Shown here piece by piece: positions 16,623-26,232 of a stretch of DNA of 64,000 nt. The stretch's first letter is position 1; each line of letters begins with the position of its first letter. Source of the stretch: Verrucomicrobiota bacterium (GTDB lineage Bacteria > Verrucomicrobiota > Verrucomicrobiia > Limisphaerales > UBA1319); contig JAKLHY010000001.1 of NCBI GenBank assembly GCA_022709905.1, positions 1-64,000 on the forward strand. Direction: 5' to 3'. Both the position numbers and the translations under genes were made by a program. Under the pieces are notes generated by a model. It saw nothing but the letters and a program-made list of their open reading frames with translations. It did not search any database and was not told the DNA's origin.

Positions 16623-18226
16623 ATCAGGACAAACAATAGAAGAATGGACAAAACCTGAAACGGGAAATCGAACTTGGCATGAATCAGGCATCCTCCCAGG
16701 CTGATCCAGATGAGAGTGGGCAAGATCCAAGGCGCAGGTATGCCCCCCGCCCAGAGCCACTTTGAAGTGACCAGCAGCAAGCACGCAAGAATGCCTATCA
16801 AGCCCACCCAACCGAAGGTGATCCGGGTTTCGAGCCAGTCATCATGGGCCATGACCGACCAATCCTGGTTCGGGTTTTCGCGGTAATACTGGTAGAGGGT
16901 GCTGAAGGTCCCCGGGCCCGTGCCGAACCACGGATGGTCCTCGGCCATCGGCCGGGCGTTGCGATAGACTATGTCCCGGTTGCTGGTGTCACCGGAGAGC
17001 ATCGCCCTCAGCCGGGGTTCAAGCTTGTCCCATCCCAGGTAACCGCCCAAACCCCCCGCCAGGAGAAAGACCAGGATCAGGCCAAGCTGATAATAGCGAT
17101 GTCCTCTTGGACCGGCGAATAAGAGAACTGCCATGGCGGCAAACCAACCTGTGATCGCGATGATAGCTCCACCGCGGCTGGTCGAGACGAGGGGGGCCGC
17201 GGCGGTGATGATGGCACAGGGCATCAGAACGGAATGCGGTCCGGATCCAATTCGGGACGAGTGTCTCTTTTCTTTCTTGTGCTGATGGCGCAAAGCGAAC
17301 CACAGGGCCAGGCATAAGGGCCAGACTTGGTTCAAGTATTGGGAGGCATTGCTACGATAGGCATAAGGGCCAAACTGGGATTCGACAGCCCGGTTGATTC
17401 TGGGCTGGATCAGCCAGAGCAGCTTGTTCGATCCATCCAGGCGTTGCAACACCCCTTCCAGAGCCAGGACGGCGCCATTGATGCTCAAGACCCAGAGCAG
17501 GCGCCTCATGCGGTCCGGCAGATACCATGAGGAACGGACACTGCTTGACACCGCGGATGCTCTTGAGTGTGTTTTATCCGGCGTAGAGAGTGGAGGCTGG
17601 AATGCCGACATTTCCTGAAGCTGTTCCCGACGGGTTTTCCCCAGAAGCCAGTCTCGGACCGACCAGAAAACGCAGGCCATAGCGAGGTATTGCCAGAAGG
17701 CCAGCCACGTGGCAGGCGCATCATAGCTGTGAGGCAGCCAGGGGATGCAGGTAATGTTGCGCAGCACTCGAGTATTGTGGAAATATTGGGCTCGGGGATT
17801 GAGGGCGCTCACCAGACAGAAAAGCAGAATGAAAACCGTCAGTGCAGCCAAGACTCGCGCGAACCACCGATCAGCGGCCGATCGATTCCGCCGAGACGAA
17901 TTCCGTTCCGGATCGCTGACCTGCCCCCAGCGAGCCTGTTGGTATCCCGAACGCCATCGGAGCCAGTGTTTGGTGAGGAGCAAGAATCCCATGGCATAAC
18001 TCACCCAGCAAACGACGGCGATGGACCATGCCTGGGTTGTGCCAAAAGCCCACGGGCTGAATACGACCAGAAAGTAAAGAACCGCCTCGGTCAGACCATC
18101 GCACCAACGATGGATTCGCGCGGCCATGGCCCGATTCTGTAACCGCCTTATCGGTTTCGTCTTTCCTGACGATTGCCCGGTTGTTGGATTTGCGTCGGGG
18201 ACGACTGGCTCTGGCATGGATCCCAT
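16586..18226 (-). CDS. O-antigen ligase / Wzy-like membrane protein
   Basis: A 546-residue protein with about ten to twelve hydrophobic segments, for example AVLYFLVVFSPWAFG, LGLILVFLLAGGLGGYLG and VGLIGILACLLLV. The O-antigen ligase (Wzy_C) signature is present late: GTGPGTFSTLYQYYREN then MAHDDWLE, the variant of GTGPG...HN-YL that marks the large periplasmic loop. This family joins polysaccharide chains to lipid carriers or polymerises repeats at the inner membrane. The start at 18226 is the first ATG of the frame; ATG codons at 18217 and 18127 are alternatives. It is divergent from lhgO and overlaps the lipoprotein gene downstream. Confidence 0.82.
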   Translation of the reverse strand: MGSMPEPVVPDANPTTGQSSGKTKPIRRLQNRAMAARIHRWCDGLTEAVLYFLVVFSPWAFGTTQAWSIAVVCWVSYAMGFLLLTKHWLRWRSGYQQARWGQVSDPERNSSRRNRSAADRWFARVLAALTVFILLFCLVSALNPRAQYFHNTRVLRNITCIPWLPHSYDAPATWLAFWQYLAMACVFWSVRDWLLGKTRREQLQEMSAFQPPLSTPDKTHSRASAVSSSVRSSWYLPDRMRRLLWVLSINGAVLALEGVLQRLDGSNKLLWLIQPRINRAVESQFGPYAYRSNASQYLNQVWPLCLALWFALRHQHKKEKRHSSRIGSGPHSVLMPCAIITAAAPLVSTSRGGAIIAITGWFAAMAVLLFAGPRGHRYYQLGLILVFLLAGGLGGYLGWDKLEPRLRAMLSGDTSNRDIVYRNARPMAEDHPWFGTGPGTFSTLYQYYRENPNQDWSVMAHDDWLETRITFGWVGLIGILACLLLVTSKWLWAGGIPAPWILPTLIWISLGGCLIHAKFDFPFQVLSILLLFVLICAILSCLARKE

Positions 18227-18356
18227 GGTGAGCTCGATTGAACCCCAGGCTGATGGTCGCGCTCAAGCCGAAAACGACCTTCCGAGGTCGCCCTGACGTT
18301 ATTCCGATAGGCGATGCGCTGTGATTGATGAATGGACAATCTGTGGTGATCAATGC

Positions 18357-19568
18357 ATGAATATCGCGCGTATGGAAATTGCGGATGTCATGGTTGTAGG
18401 CGGGGGCATTGTGGGATTGGCCACGGCCTATGCCCTTCGGCAACGTCAACCTGGCAAGCGCCTTTGGGTGCTCGAAAAGGAATCCGCCGTGGGACAACAC
18501 CAGACCGGCCATAACTCAGGTGTCCTGCATGCCGGCATTTATTACAAACCGGGATCTCTAAAGGCCGTTAATTGCCGAACCGGCAAAAAGGCCATGGAAA
18601 CGTTCTGCCAGGAGCACGGAATCCCGTATCGCCTCTGCGGAAAGGTTGTCGTGGCCACCCATGTCGAGGAGCTGGAAAGACTCCAAGAACTGTACAACCG
18701 TGGACAGGCGAACGGTGTGGACTGTGCGTTGATCGAACCGGAGAGATTGCGCGAACTGGAACCGCATGTGTCTGGAGTTCGGGCCATTCACGTGCGGGAG
18801 ACTGGGATTGTGGATTATCGGCAGGTCTGTGAAAAGCTCGCTTCATTGTTGCAGCGATCCGACCAATCCGTGCGGACCGGCGTTCGCGTCTTGCGTTTGG
18901 TCGAATCAGAGGGGGAAGTCGTGGCCCACACCACCCAGGGGGAGTTGCGGGCGCGTTTTGCGGTTAATTGTTGCGGTCTGTACTCCGATCACCTGGCCCG
19001 AGCGAGCGGATTGGATCCGCAAGTCAAAATCATACCGTTTCGCGGCGAATACTTCCAGGTCAAACCTGAAGGGGAAGCCCTCTGCCGCAATCTGATATAC
19101 CCGGTGCCCGATCCGCGGTTTCCCTTCCTGGGGGTGCATTTCACCCGGATGATAGGCGGGCATGTTGAGTGTGGTCCAAATGCTGTACTCGCTTTTGCGC
19201 GAGAGGGTTATAGAAAGAGTGACCTCAACCTGTCCGAGCTTTGGGAAGCCCTGAGCTATCCTGGCTTTATCCGGTTGGCCGCGCGTTATTGGCGAACCGG
19301 AGCGGGAGAAATGTGGCGTTCCGTGAGCAAAGGCGCGTTTGTTCGGGCGCTGCAGAGGCTGGTGCCCGCGATACAGCCTGATCTGGTCGTGCCTGCGCCG
19401 GCCGGAGTACGCGCCCAAGCCGTCGCGCGGGATGGAACCCAGTTGGATGATTTCGCTTTTCGTGAAACCCGCCGGATTGTGCATGTGCTGAATGCGCCAT
19501 CTCCCGCAGCGACGGCCTCGTTGAGCATCGGTCAATCGATTGCGGGCACGCTGGAACGGCATTTCTAG
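18357..19568 (+). CDS. lhgO: L-2-hydroxyglutarate oxidase (FAD-dependent)
   Basis: A 403-residue flavoenzyme. DVMVVGGGIVGLATAYAL near the N-terminus is the FAD-binding Rossmann motif, and GQHQTGHNSGVLHAGIYY is the well-conserved LhgO/DAO-family signature. Later motifs AVNCCGLYSD and FPFLGVHFT fit LhgO, and the length is that of the family (about 400). It oxidises L-2-hydroxyglutarate to 2-oxoglutarate, a repair reaction for a by-product of central metabolism, at the membrane. The ATG at 18357 is preferred; 18372 is also possible. It is monocistronic and divergent from the O-antigen ligase-like gene. Confidence 0.9.
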   Translation: MNIARMEIADVMVVGGGIVGLATAYALRQRQPGKRLWVLEKESAVGQHQTGHNSGVLHAGIYYKPGSLKAVNCRTGKKAMETFCQEHGIPYRLCGKVVVATHVEELERLQELYNRGQANGVDCALIEPERLRELEPHVSGVRAIHVRETGIVDYRQVCEKLASLLQRSDQSVRTGVRVLRLVESEGEVVAHTTQGELRARFAVNCCGLYSDHLARASGLDPQVKIIPFRGEYFQVKPEGEALCRNLIYPVPDPRFPFLGVHFTRMIGGHVECGPNAVLAFAREGYRKSDLNLSELWEALSYPGFIRLAARYWRTGAGEMWRSVSKGAFVRALQRLVPAIQPDLVVPAPAGVRAQAVARDGTQLDDFAFRETRRIVHVLNAPSPAATASLSIGQSIAGTLERHF

Positions 19569-19681
19569 GGAGACGACACTTCAGACCCACAGTCTGGTTT
19601 GCGGCGAAACTTGTTTTTTTTGGTGCTTGAACGAATTTCCCTCTGAGGTTTTCGTCTATGGTAGCGATAGGTAATCAATAA

Positions 19682-20926
19682 ATGAAAAAATGGATTGTTT
19701 TGCTCCTGCTTCTCGCAGGGGGATGTTTTGGTTTTGTACAGGTCCGGGCATGGCAGGCGAAAAGACTGCAGGCCAGCCTCGATAATGGCCCGAAGACGTC
19801 CCTTGTGGAAGCCCGCGACATTAACTTTGCCATCAACGCTGCCGGCGATATCGGCCCGGCCGATCAAGTGTCAGTGCGACCGGAAATCAACGGACGGATC
19901 GAAACTCTTCACGTGGATATCGGAGACAAGGTTCTTAAGGGCGCCGTTCTTTTTACTTTGGACGACAAGGATTTGCAGACAGAACGCGCCTCCAGAATTG
20001 CCGAAATCGACGGGGCACGGCTCCAGCTCGAGCGTGCCGAACGCAACCACGAGCGGGCGCGTCAGTTATTCGAGCAGAAGCTGATCTCGCAGGAATTATA
20101 CGAAGACACCAAGACCAATTATGAGTTGGCGAAGAACTCCTTGGATCGCGCCACAAAACAGCTGGCTCAAGTCGAGGAACGTCTGACAAAAACCAAGATT
20201 GAGGCCCCCTTTGACTGCACCATTCTGACGCGTCCGGTCTCGGTCGGGCAGGCGGTTTCCGGTTCCGGTGGGTTCAACAGCGGAACCGAAGTGCTGACGA
20301 TTGCGAATCTGAACGAGATGATTATTAACGCGCACATCAACCAGGCGGATGTGACCCGACTCAAGGTGGGGCAGGAAGTGCACATCATTGTTGAGGCCAT
20401 CGCCGGTTTGGAGCTCAAGGGCTTGATTGAACGGCTGGCGCCCCAGGCCACACTTAAGAACGGGATCAAAGGCTATGCCGCCCGGATTGTGCTGAAAGAC
20501 TTGGACGAGCGCGTGCGTCCCGGCATGACCGCGAACTTGTCCATTCCCATTATTTCGGCGAACAACGTGCTGGCGGTTCCCTTATCCGCGGTATTCACCG
20601 AGCAGAGCGAGCGTTTTGTCTACGTCAAGAACGGGCAGTCCTTTGAGAAGAAACCGGTCATCATTGGCGTGTCGGATTTCTTTCATGTTGAAATTCAGGA
20701 GGGTCTGGAGGCGGGCATGACGGTGGCATTGGAGCCGCCCCCGGGAGTGATGGAGACCCTGCCGAAGGAGGAACCCGCAGCCGGGCCCGGAGGCGGTTCG
20801 AGGCGCGCCGTGATCACCAACACCATCAGGCCTGGGATCGGGGCCGGCACCAACCAGTTGAAGGCGCCGCAAGTCGCAGGCGCCCGGCTGACCAACAACG
20901 CCGCTCAAACCCAGCGGACCCAGTAG
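19682..20926 (+). CDS. Periplasmic adaptor of a MacA-like tripartite exporter
   Basis: A 414-residue membrane-fusion protein: N-terminal anchor (WIVLLLLLAGGCFGFVQV), barrel-sandwich halves (VSVRPEINGRIETLHVDIGD and TKIEAPFDCTILT), a coiled-coil hairpin between them (ERASRIAEIDGARLQLERAE to AKNSLDRATKQLAQVEERL), a beta-barrel and a membrane-proximal domain, then a low-complexity Gly/Pro/Asn tail. It links the inner-membrane ABC pump to an outer-membrane channel. It is first in a four-gene operon; no outer-membrane factor is encoded here, so a TolC-type partner must be elsewhere. Confidence 0.88.
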   Translation: MKKWIVLLLLLAGGCFGFVQVRAWQAKRLQASLDNGPKTSLVEARDINFAINAAGDIGPADQVSVRPEINGRIETLHVDIGDKVLKGAVLFTLDDKDLQTERASRIAEIDGARLQLERAERNHERARQLFEQKLISQELYEDTKTNYELAKNSLDRATKQLAQVEERLTKTKIEAPFDCTILTRPVSVGQAVSGSGGFNSGTEVLTIANLNEMIINAHINQADVTRLKVGQEVHIIVEAIAGLELKGLIERLAPQATLKNGIKGYAARIVLKDLDERVRPGMTANLSIPIISANNVLAVPLSAVFTEQSERFVYVKNGQSFEKKPVIIGVSDFFHVEIQEGLEAGMTVALEPPPGVMETLPKEEPAAGPGGGSRRAVITNTIRPGIGAGTNQLKAPQVAGARLTNNAAQTQRTQ

Positions 20927-20950
20927 TTCAACCATCGGGAACCAGGTTTT

Positions 20951-21727
20951 ATGGCGTTGGTGGAACTTCGCGGGGTTAGCAAGATATACCAGGTCGGCGA
21001 CGAGGAAATTCGGGCGCTGGACAATATCAATCTCGATATCGAGTCGGGTGAGTTTATTTCGATTATCGGGCCTTCCGGCAGTGGCAAGTCCACTCTGATG
21101 CACATCCTGGGATGCCTGGACGCTCCCTCGCATGGCACGGTCAAATTGGATGGCATCATGATTCAAGGGGCCTCCCAAACCCAATTGGCGGCCATACGAA
21201 ACCAGAAAATCGGATTTGTTTTCCAGTTCTTCAATCTCCTGGCAAAGCTCAATGTGCTCCAAAACGTCGAGTTGCCGATGATTTACGCGGGGCTTTCGGG
21301 CAAGGAGCGACGGGAGCGAGCCATGGAAGCGCTGCGCCTGGTCGGGATGGACAACCGGGCAAAACACCGGCCCATGCAACTGTCGGGCGGCCAGCAACAG
21401 CGGGCGGCGATTGCCCGGGCTTTAGTGAATCAGCCTCGGATCGTTTTTGCCGATGAACCCACGGGAAATCTCGATTCCCATACCGGCGAAAACATACTCA
21501 ATCTTTTCCATGAGCTGAGCCGAAAGGGCCACACGATCGTTCTGGTCACCCATGACCCCGAGATTGCCGCCATAACGCCGCGACGAATCGAAATTCGCGA
21601 CGGCAAGATTGCCACGACGGTCGACGTCACCTTGGCTGGCCTGGATCGTCAGGTTCACCGATCCTTAGTCGTCGGACAATCGCCTCCACCTTCTTCCTTG
21701 TCCGACCTCTCGATCTCAAAGGAATGA
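20951..21727 (+). CDS. MacB/LolD-type ABC transporter ATPase
   Basis: A 258-residue ATPase with Walker A GPSGSGKST, Q-loop FVFQFFNLL, signature LSGGQQQR, Walker B IVFADEPTGNLDS and a switch His in LVTHDPE. This arrangement is typical of the MacB/LolD/FtsE branch that drives mechanotransmission rather than classical transport. It follows the adaptor by 24 bases and precedes the first permease by one base, so the genes are co-transcribed. The last 30 residues are a Ser/Pro-rich extension. Confidence 0.92.
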   Translation: MALVELRGVSKIYQVGDEEIRALDNINLDIESGEFISIIGPSGSGKSTLMHILGCLDAPSHGTVKLDGIMIQGASQTQLAAIRNQKIGFVFQFFNLLAKLNVLQNVELPMIYAGLSGKERRERAMEALRLVGMDNRAKHRPMQLSGGQQQRAAIARALVNQPRIVFADEPTGNLDSHTGENILNLFHELSRKGHTIVLVTHDPEIAAITPRRIEIRDGKIATTVDVTLAGLDRQVHRSLVVGQSPPPSSLSDLSISKE

Positions 21728-21728
21728 G

Positions 21729-23090
21729 ATGAACTTCGCCGCCGCCATCAGCCTGGGGTTGAAGGAAATCCTGGCCCATAAGTTCCGATCGCTGTTGACG
21801 ATGCTCGGGATCATTCTGGGAGTGTCGAGTCTTGTGGGGATGTCGGCGATTGTCAAAGGCATGGAAAACGGCATGCGGGAGGCCTTGATCGAGGTAGGAG
21901 GCCTTGAACGCGTCCAAGTCGAACCTCAGGAATTGCCGGCGCACCAGCGTCACTTGGACACCCAGAAGGTCGGGATCACCATGACCGATGTCATGGCCTT
22001 GAAAAAAAGCGCATCCTTGGTCAAAATGATTGTCCCCGAGATGCGGCTTTCGAGACCGACCCTGAGCCGCAGCAACAAGGTCTTTAATCCGTTTCTCGTC
22101 GCCGGCACCTGGCCAAACGCCCTGGAGCTTAACCAGCACGTGGTTGCCCATGGACGCATGTTCAACGAAATCGACGACGAAATGGCCCGTAATGTCTGCG
22201 TGATTGGAACCGCTACTCGCGATGAACTCTTTGGCTCTCCTGAGGATACGGGGCGTGAAATCATCCCGATCGGCGAGCAGGTGAACATTAATGGCCAACT
22301 GTTCACCATCATCGGCATGTTTAAACACTATGAAAGTGAACAACAACGCAAGCTGAGAGAGTTGGAGAAAAAACAGCCCAAAGAACCCCAATCGGGTCCA
22401 TCACGAAGTCGGGGCTGGGGGGGACGTCAGCGGGGCGGGTTCATCTTTTGGCTGAAAAACTCGACCGTTTACATCCCGTTGAACACGATGTGGATGAAGT
22501 TTCGAGCCTCTGCCGGCACCAACAACATCCCGGATCCGAGGTTGAGTTCACTTTCCATCAAAGTGGCCAGCGTTGGCGCACTGGAGAATGCGCTGCAACA
22601 GTCGCGCAATGTCTTGATGCAGACCCACCTTGGGATCGAGGACTTTGCATTTCGCACCCAGGAGAACTGGTCTGAGAACATTACCCTCGCGATCCGAAAC
22701 GCCCGATTGAGCGGCGGCATCATTGCCATCATCAGCCTTATTGTCGGCGGGATCGGCATCATGAATATCATGTTCGCCAGCATCACGGAGCGAATCCGTG
22801 AAATTGGCATTCGCAAGGCGATTGGGGCCACTACGTTTTCGGTTTTTATGCAGGTGCTGGTAGAGAGCACCGTCATTGCCCTTATTGGCGGTGTAGCCGG
22901 CTTGGGGGCGTCCTACGGATTGGTCGCATTGTTGGGAGCCGTTTCTCCATCCGATAACGCCCCTGTTATTACCCTTGCGGCCATGCTCGTTGCTTTCAGC
23001 TTCAGTGCCGTTGTTGGCGTTGTGGCCGGGCTTCTGCCTGCCTTGAAGGCCTCACGGCTCGATCCAATCCAAGCCCTGCGATATGAATAG
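21729..23090 (+). CDS. MacB-like ABC permease, first copy
   Basis: A 453-residue permease with AAAGGA (21717-21722) ahead of its start. N-terminal amphipathic segment and TM1 (KFRSLLTMLGIILGVSSLVGM), a large periplasmic MacB_PCD domain (about residues 45-300), then three TM segments of the FtsX domain: GGIIAIISLIVGGIGIMNIM, the ASITERIREIGIRKAIGAT coupling helix, a Gly-rich TM, and a final TM. It ends LKASRLDPIQALRYE, the standard MacB C-terminus. It is a close paralogue of the next gene and of the same length. It probably exports or extracts a lipophilic or peptide substrate. Confidence 0.9.
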   Translation: MNFAAAISLGLKEILAHKFRSLLTMLGIILGVSSLVGMSAIVKGMENGMREALIEVGGLERVQVEPQELPAHQRHLDTQKVGITMTDVMALKKSASLVKMIVPEMRLSRPTLSRSNKVFNPFLVAGTWPNALELNQHVVAHGRMFNEIDDEMARNVCVIGTATRDELFGSPEDTGREIIPIGEQVNINGQLFTIIGMFKHYESEQQRKLRELEKKQPKEPQSGPSRSRGWGGRQRGGFIFWLKNSTVYIPLNTMWMKFRASAGTNNIPDPRLSSLSIKVASVGALENALQQSRNVLMQTHLGIEDFAFRTQENWSENITLAIRNARLSGGIIAIISLIVGGIGIMNIMFASITERIREIGIRKAIGATTFSVFMQVLVESTVIALIGGVAGLGASYGLVALLGAVSPSDNAPVITLAAMLVAFSFSAVVGVVAGLLPALKASRLDPIQALRYE

Positions 23091-23110
23091 CAGCTTGCCT
23101 GTAAACTGAC

Positions 23111-24472
23111 ATGGGTTTTTTGAACGCAATCACAGTCGGGATTAAAGAGATCTGGGCGAATAAGTTCCGGTCTCTCCTGACCATGCTTGGCATCGTTCTC
23201 GGCGTCTCCAGTCTGGTCGCTCTGGCCGCCGTGCTGAACGGAATGGAAAATGGAATGAAAGAAGCCCTCATCGCCATGGGCGGTTTGGATAAAGTCCTCC
23301 TGAGAGAACAAGATCTTCCCGCTTACCAACAACACCGGGCAGATCAAGCCCCCGGCCGAACCATGCTCGATGTCCAAGCCTTGCTTAAGGGCGCCTCTCT
23401 GCTCCGGGTCGTTTCCCCAGAAATGGCGGTCTATAACTCCCGTCTCAGCCGGGGTGACAAGGTGACTTGGCCCTCAGAATTGGTTGGGGTTTGGCCTGCA
23501 GTCCTCGAAATGAATCTGCACCAGATCGGTCACGGAAGGTTTTTTACGCCTCTGGATGAAGAAATGGCAAACAACGTGATCGTTATCGGAACGGGTATTC
23601 GCGATGAATTGTTTGGTTCGCCTGAAGAAGTAGGACGCGAAATCGTGCCGATTGGCGAGTCCATTCTAGTGAATGATCAACCGTTCACAATTGTGGGGCT
23701 TCTCATTCGGTATGAAAGCGAACAGGAGAAGAAGGAGCGTGAGTTGGCCTTGAATCAGAAGCAGACCGAACAAACCGGACCGAAAAGGATGCGGGGATAT
23801 GGCGGGAGGCGTCCGGGGGGGTGGGCATTTTACCGCAAGAACATGACCGCATACATCCCGCTAAACACGGCTTGGTTGCGTTTCCGTGCCGCCTCGGGAA
23901 CGGATGGAATTCCAGACCCAAGATTATCGGATATCGATCTGAAGGTGAGCAGTATGAGCCATCTGGAGCCTGCGATACAACAAGCGCGTAACATATTGAT
24001 GATCACGCACCAAGGAATAGAGGATTTCTCATTCGGGACTCAAGAGAATGCCACCGAGAGCATCAATTCGGCTATTCGGAACGCTCGGCTCAGCGGCGGC
24101 ATTATCGCCATCATCAGTCTCATCGTCGGGGGCATTGGGATCATGAATATCATGCTGGCAAGCATCACCGAGCGAGTGCGGGAAATTGGGATCCGCAAGG
24201 CAATCGGAGCGACCAACCTGGCAATATTCGTTCAGATTATCGTCGAGAGTGTGGTGGTCGCCTTGGTTGGAGGCGGAATGGGATTGGCAACTTCCTACGG
24301 ATTGGTCTATCTTCTAGGAGTTTTGACACCGACTCAAAATAGTCCGGTGATCAGCATGGACTCGATGATGGTTGCCTTTGCGTTCAGCGCGATCGTTGGG
24401 ATTCTGGCCGGCCTGTATCCGGCAGTCAAAGCGGCAAGATTGAATCCCATTCAAGCCCTTCGGTATGAGTAA
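23111..24472 (+). CDS. MacB-like ABC permease, second copy
   Basis: Also 453 residues, with the same layout as the preceding gene: NKFRSLLTMLGIVLGVSSLV, periplasmic domain, GGIIAIISLIVGGIGIMNIM, ASITERVREIGIRKAIGAT and the C-terminal LNPIQALRYE. The two permeases are nearly identical in the membrane parts but differ in the periplasmic domain, which points to duplication followed by divergence of the substrate-facing side. With a single ATPase gene in the operon, they may act as a heterodimer. The start lies 20 bases after the previous stop. Confidence 0.9.
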   Translation: MGFLNAITVGIKEIWANKFRSLLTMLGIVLGVSSLVALAAVLNGMENGMKEALIAMGGLDKVLLREQDLPAYQQHRADQAPGRTMLDVQALLKGASLLRVVSPEMAVYNSRLSRGDKVTWPSELVGVWPAVLEMNLHQIGHGRFFTPLDEEMANNVIVIGTGIRDELFGSPEEVGREIVPIGESILVNDQPFTIVGLLIRYESEQEKKERELALNQKQTEQTGPKRMRGYGGRRPGGWAFYRKNMTAYIPLNTAWLRFRAASGTDGIPDPRLSDIDLKVSSMSHLEPAIQQARNILMITHQGIEDFSFGTQENATESINSAIRNARLSGGIIAIISLIVGGIGIMNIMLASITERVREIGIRKAIGATNLAIFVQIIVESVVVALVGGGMGLATSYGLVYLLGVLTPTQNSPVISMDSMMVAFAFSAIVGILAGLYPAVKAARLNPIQALRYE

Positions 24473-24685
24473 AAAACACGATTTCGCTGGATTGCTTGGC
24501 ATCTAATCTGCTCTAATTGAGCCAAGATGTAACCTTTCAGAATAGACGGTGTCAGATGACTATTGATCGTTTAATTGTGGCGGTTCGGTAACAAGTCTTT
24601 GAAAAAGAGGTAACAACTTCATGTTGCCTTAAGGGTGATCTGATAATCTGGCGAGCGTGATGGTGGTTATTGATTCGGTATAAGC

Positions 24686-25549
24686 ATGGCGAGTGTAGGT
24701 ATAGACAAAATGCAGCTTCAGCGACTGGAGCTGAAGTATAAGATCACGGAGGGCTTGGCTCTTCGGCTGCGGGATTTTGTCCGCTCCTATCTGGAACTCG
24801 ATGAGTACGGGGTCGGGAAGCCCAATTTGTGTTATCCGGTCCATAGTCTGTATTTGGATTCGGATGATTTAAGGTTGTATTGGGACACCATTAACGGCAA
24901 CAAAAACCGGTTTAAATTGCGCCTGCGGTATTATAATGAGGATCCAGATTCACCGGTCTTTTTCGAGATCAAGCGCCGGATGAATAGCTGTATTATGAAA
25001 CAGCGGGGTGGGGTGCGTCGATCCGCTGTCGAAGGCTTGTTATCGGGCATGCTGCCCTCACCGGAGCATCTGATTTCGGACAATCCCAAATACTTGGTGG
25101 CCTTGCAGAATTTCTGCCAGCGGATGATGACCTTGCGGGCCACACCCAAGGCGCATATTGCGTATTTGCGGGAGGCATGGGTCAGCCACAATGACAACTC
25201 GGTTCGGGTGACCTTCGATCGCGAGGTCAGATGCTCGAAGGAATATAGCGCCGATTTGAAGGTCAGCATGCAGGATCCTGTGATGGTTTTTGGCCCGGAG
25301 GTTATTCTTGAGGTCAAGTTTACGAACCGGTTTCCTCTCTGGCTGGAGGATATGATCCGACATTTCGGATTGAATATCACCGGAGCCGCCAAGTATGTGG
25401 AAGGTGTCGCCTTGGTTGGCGAAGAGAGGTTCAATCAACCCGCATACCATCTTCCACAAGTTGTTCCCGTGCCCTTGGTTGAAGAAGAGCCGGCTTCGCT
25501 GCCTTTGGAACTGATGGCGAAGTTCAGAGAGTTGCAGAGGATTTCATGA
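24686..25549 (+). CDS. VTC-domain protein (polyphosphate polymerase-like)
   Basis: A 287-residue protein with the VTC tunnel-fold pattern: RLELKYKI at the start, SLYLDSDDLRLYWDT, basic strand NRFKLRLRYYN, VFFEIKRRM, VRVTFDREV and VILEVKFTN. The alternating K/R-x-K/R and E-x-K strands form the nucleotide- and phosphate-binding tunnel in the yeast Vtc4 catalytic domain and in bacterial homologues. Bacterial VTC genes usually sit with DUF4956 and CotH genes. It overlaps the following gene by ATGA, so translation is coupled. Cytoplasmic, with no signal peptide. Whether it makes polyphosphate is inferred. Confidence 0.85.
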   Translation: MASVGIDKMQLQRLELKYKITEGLALRLRDFVRSYLELDEYGVGKPNLCYPVHSLYLDSDDLRLYWDTINGNKNRFKLRLRYYNEDPDSPVFFEIKRRMNSCIMKQRGGVRRSAVEGLLSGMLPSPEHLISDNPKYLVALQNFCQRMMTLRATPKAHIAYLREAWVSHNDNSVRVTFDREVRCSKEYSADLKVSMQDPVMVFGPEVILEVKFTNRFPLWLEDMIRHFGLNITGAAKYVEGVALVGEERFNQPAYHLPQVVPVPLVEEEPASLPLELMAKFRELQRIS

Positions 25550-26232
25550 GTGATCTGTTCTTCTATGGTGATTTTGCCCAGTCGCCCACCAACGTATCCG
25601 CGCTGGTGTTGGCGCTGTTGCTCGCCTTTTTTGGGGGGCATGTTATCGCGTGGGTCTACATGAAGACTCACAACGGACTTTCGTATTCGCGATCGTTCGT
25701 CAATTCGCTCGTGGTCATCCCCGTCGTGGTCGCCCTCGTCATGATGGTGTTGTCGAACAATCTGGTCACGGCGTTCGGGATGATGGCGGTTTTTGCGATC
25801 GTTCGTTTCCGGAACATTTTGCGCGACACCCTGGACACCAGTTATATCCTGGCGGTTATTGTCCTCGGCATGGCGTGCGGCACACAGAAGTTTGCCTCGG
25901 CGATGTTTGGCTGCCTCCTGATTTCGGCCATTTTCTTTTACCTCTCCTTCACCGGATTCGGCACTCGTCATCGATACGATATTATCGTGAATTTGCATTG
26001 GACCCGGACGCTGGCTGAGCTGGCGGAACTGGCGGGAGTCCTCCATCGGCACAGCCGCAAAACGGTCTGTGCCAGCCAGCGGTCCAGCGAAGGTTTTGAG
26101 GGGGCGGATGTTTCCTATCGTTTGTTATTGCGTGATCCGGGACGGGTGGAGGAATTGATCTCCGAGATCCGCACCGTTCCGGGCGTTTCCCGTGTTACTA
26201 GTTTGCAGGCACAAGATGAGTCCGAGCTCTAA
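25546..26232 (+). CDS. DUF4956 membrane protein
   Basis: A 228-residue protein with four hydrophobic segments (ALVLALLLAFFGGHVIAWVY; SLVVIPVVVALVMMVLS; YILAVIVLGMACGTQ; FGCLLISAIFFYLSF) and the diagnostic AFGMMAVFAIVRFRN between them. The C-terminal 80 residues are a soluble alpha/beta domain. DUF4956 is the regular partner of VTC-domain proteins and presumably forms the membrane part that takes up or anchors the polymer. It overlaps the VTC gene by ATGA and the next gene by 17 bases. Confidence 0.85.
   Translation: MSDLFFYGDFAQSPTNVSALVLALLLAFFGGHVIAWVYMKTHNGLSYSRSFVNSLVVIPVVVALVMMVLSNNLVTAFGMMAVFAIVRFRNILRDTLDTSYILAVIVLGMACGTQKFASAMFGCLLISAIFFYLSFTGFGTRHRYDIIVNLHWTRTLAELAELAGVLHRHSRKTVCASQRSSEGFEGADVSYRLLLRDPGRVEELISEIRTVPGVSRVTSLQAQDESEL

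Noticed and set aside
19595..19635. Terminator after lhgO
   Set aside because: The CAGAC/GTCTG and GTTT/AAAC stems before the T run are only four to five base pairs, too weak to call.
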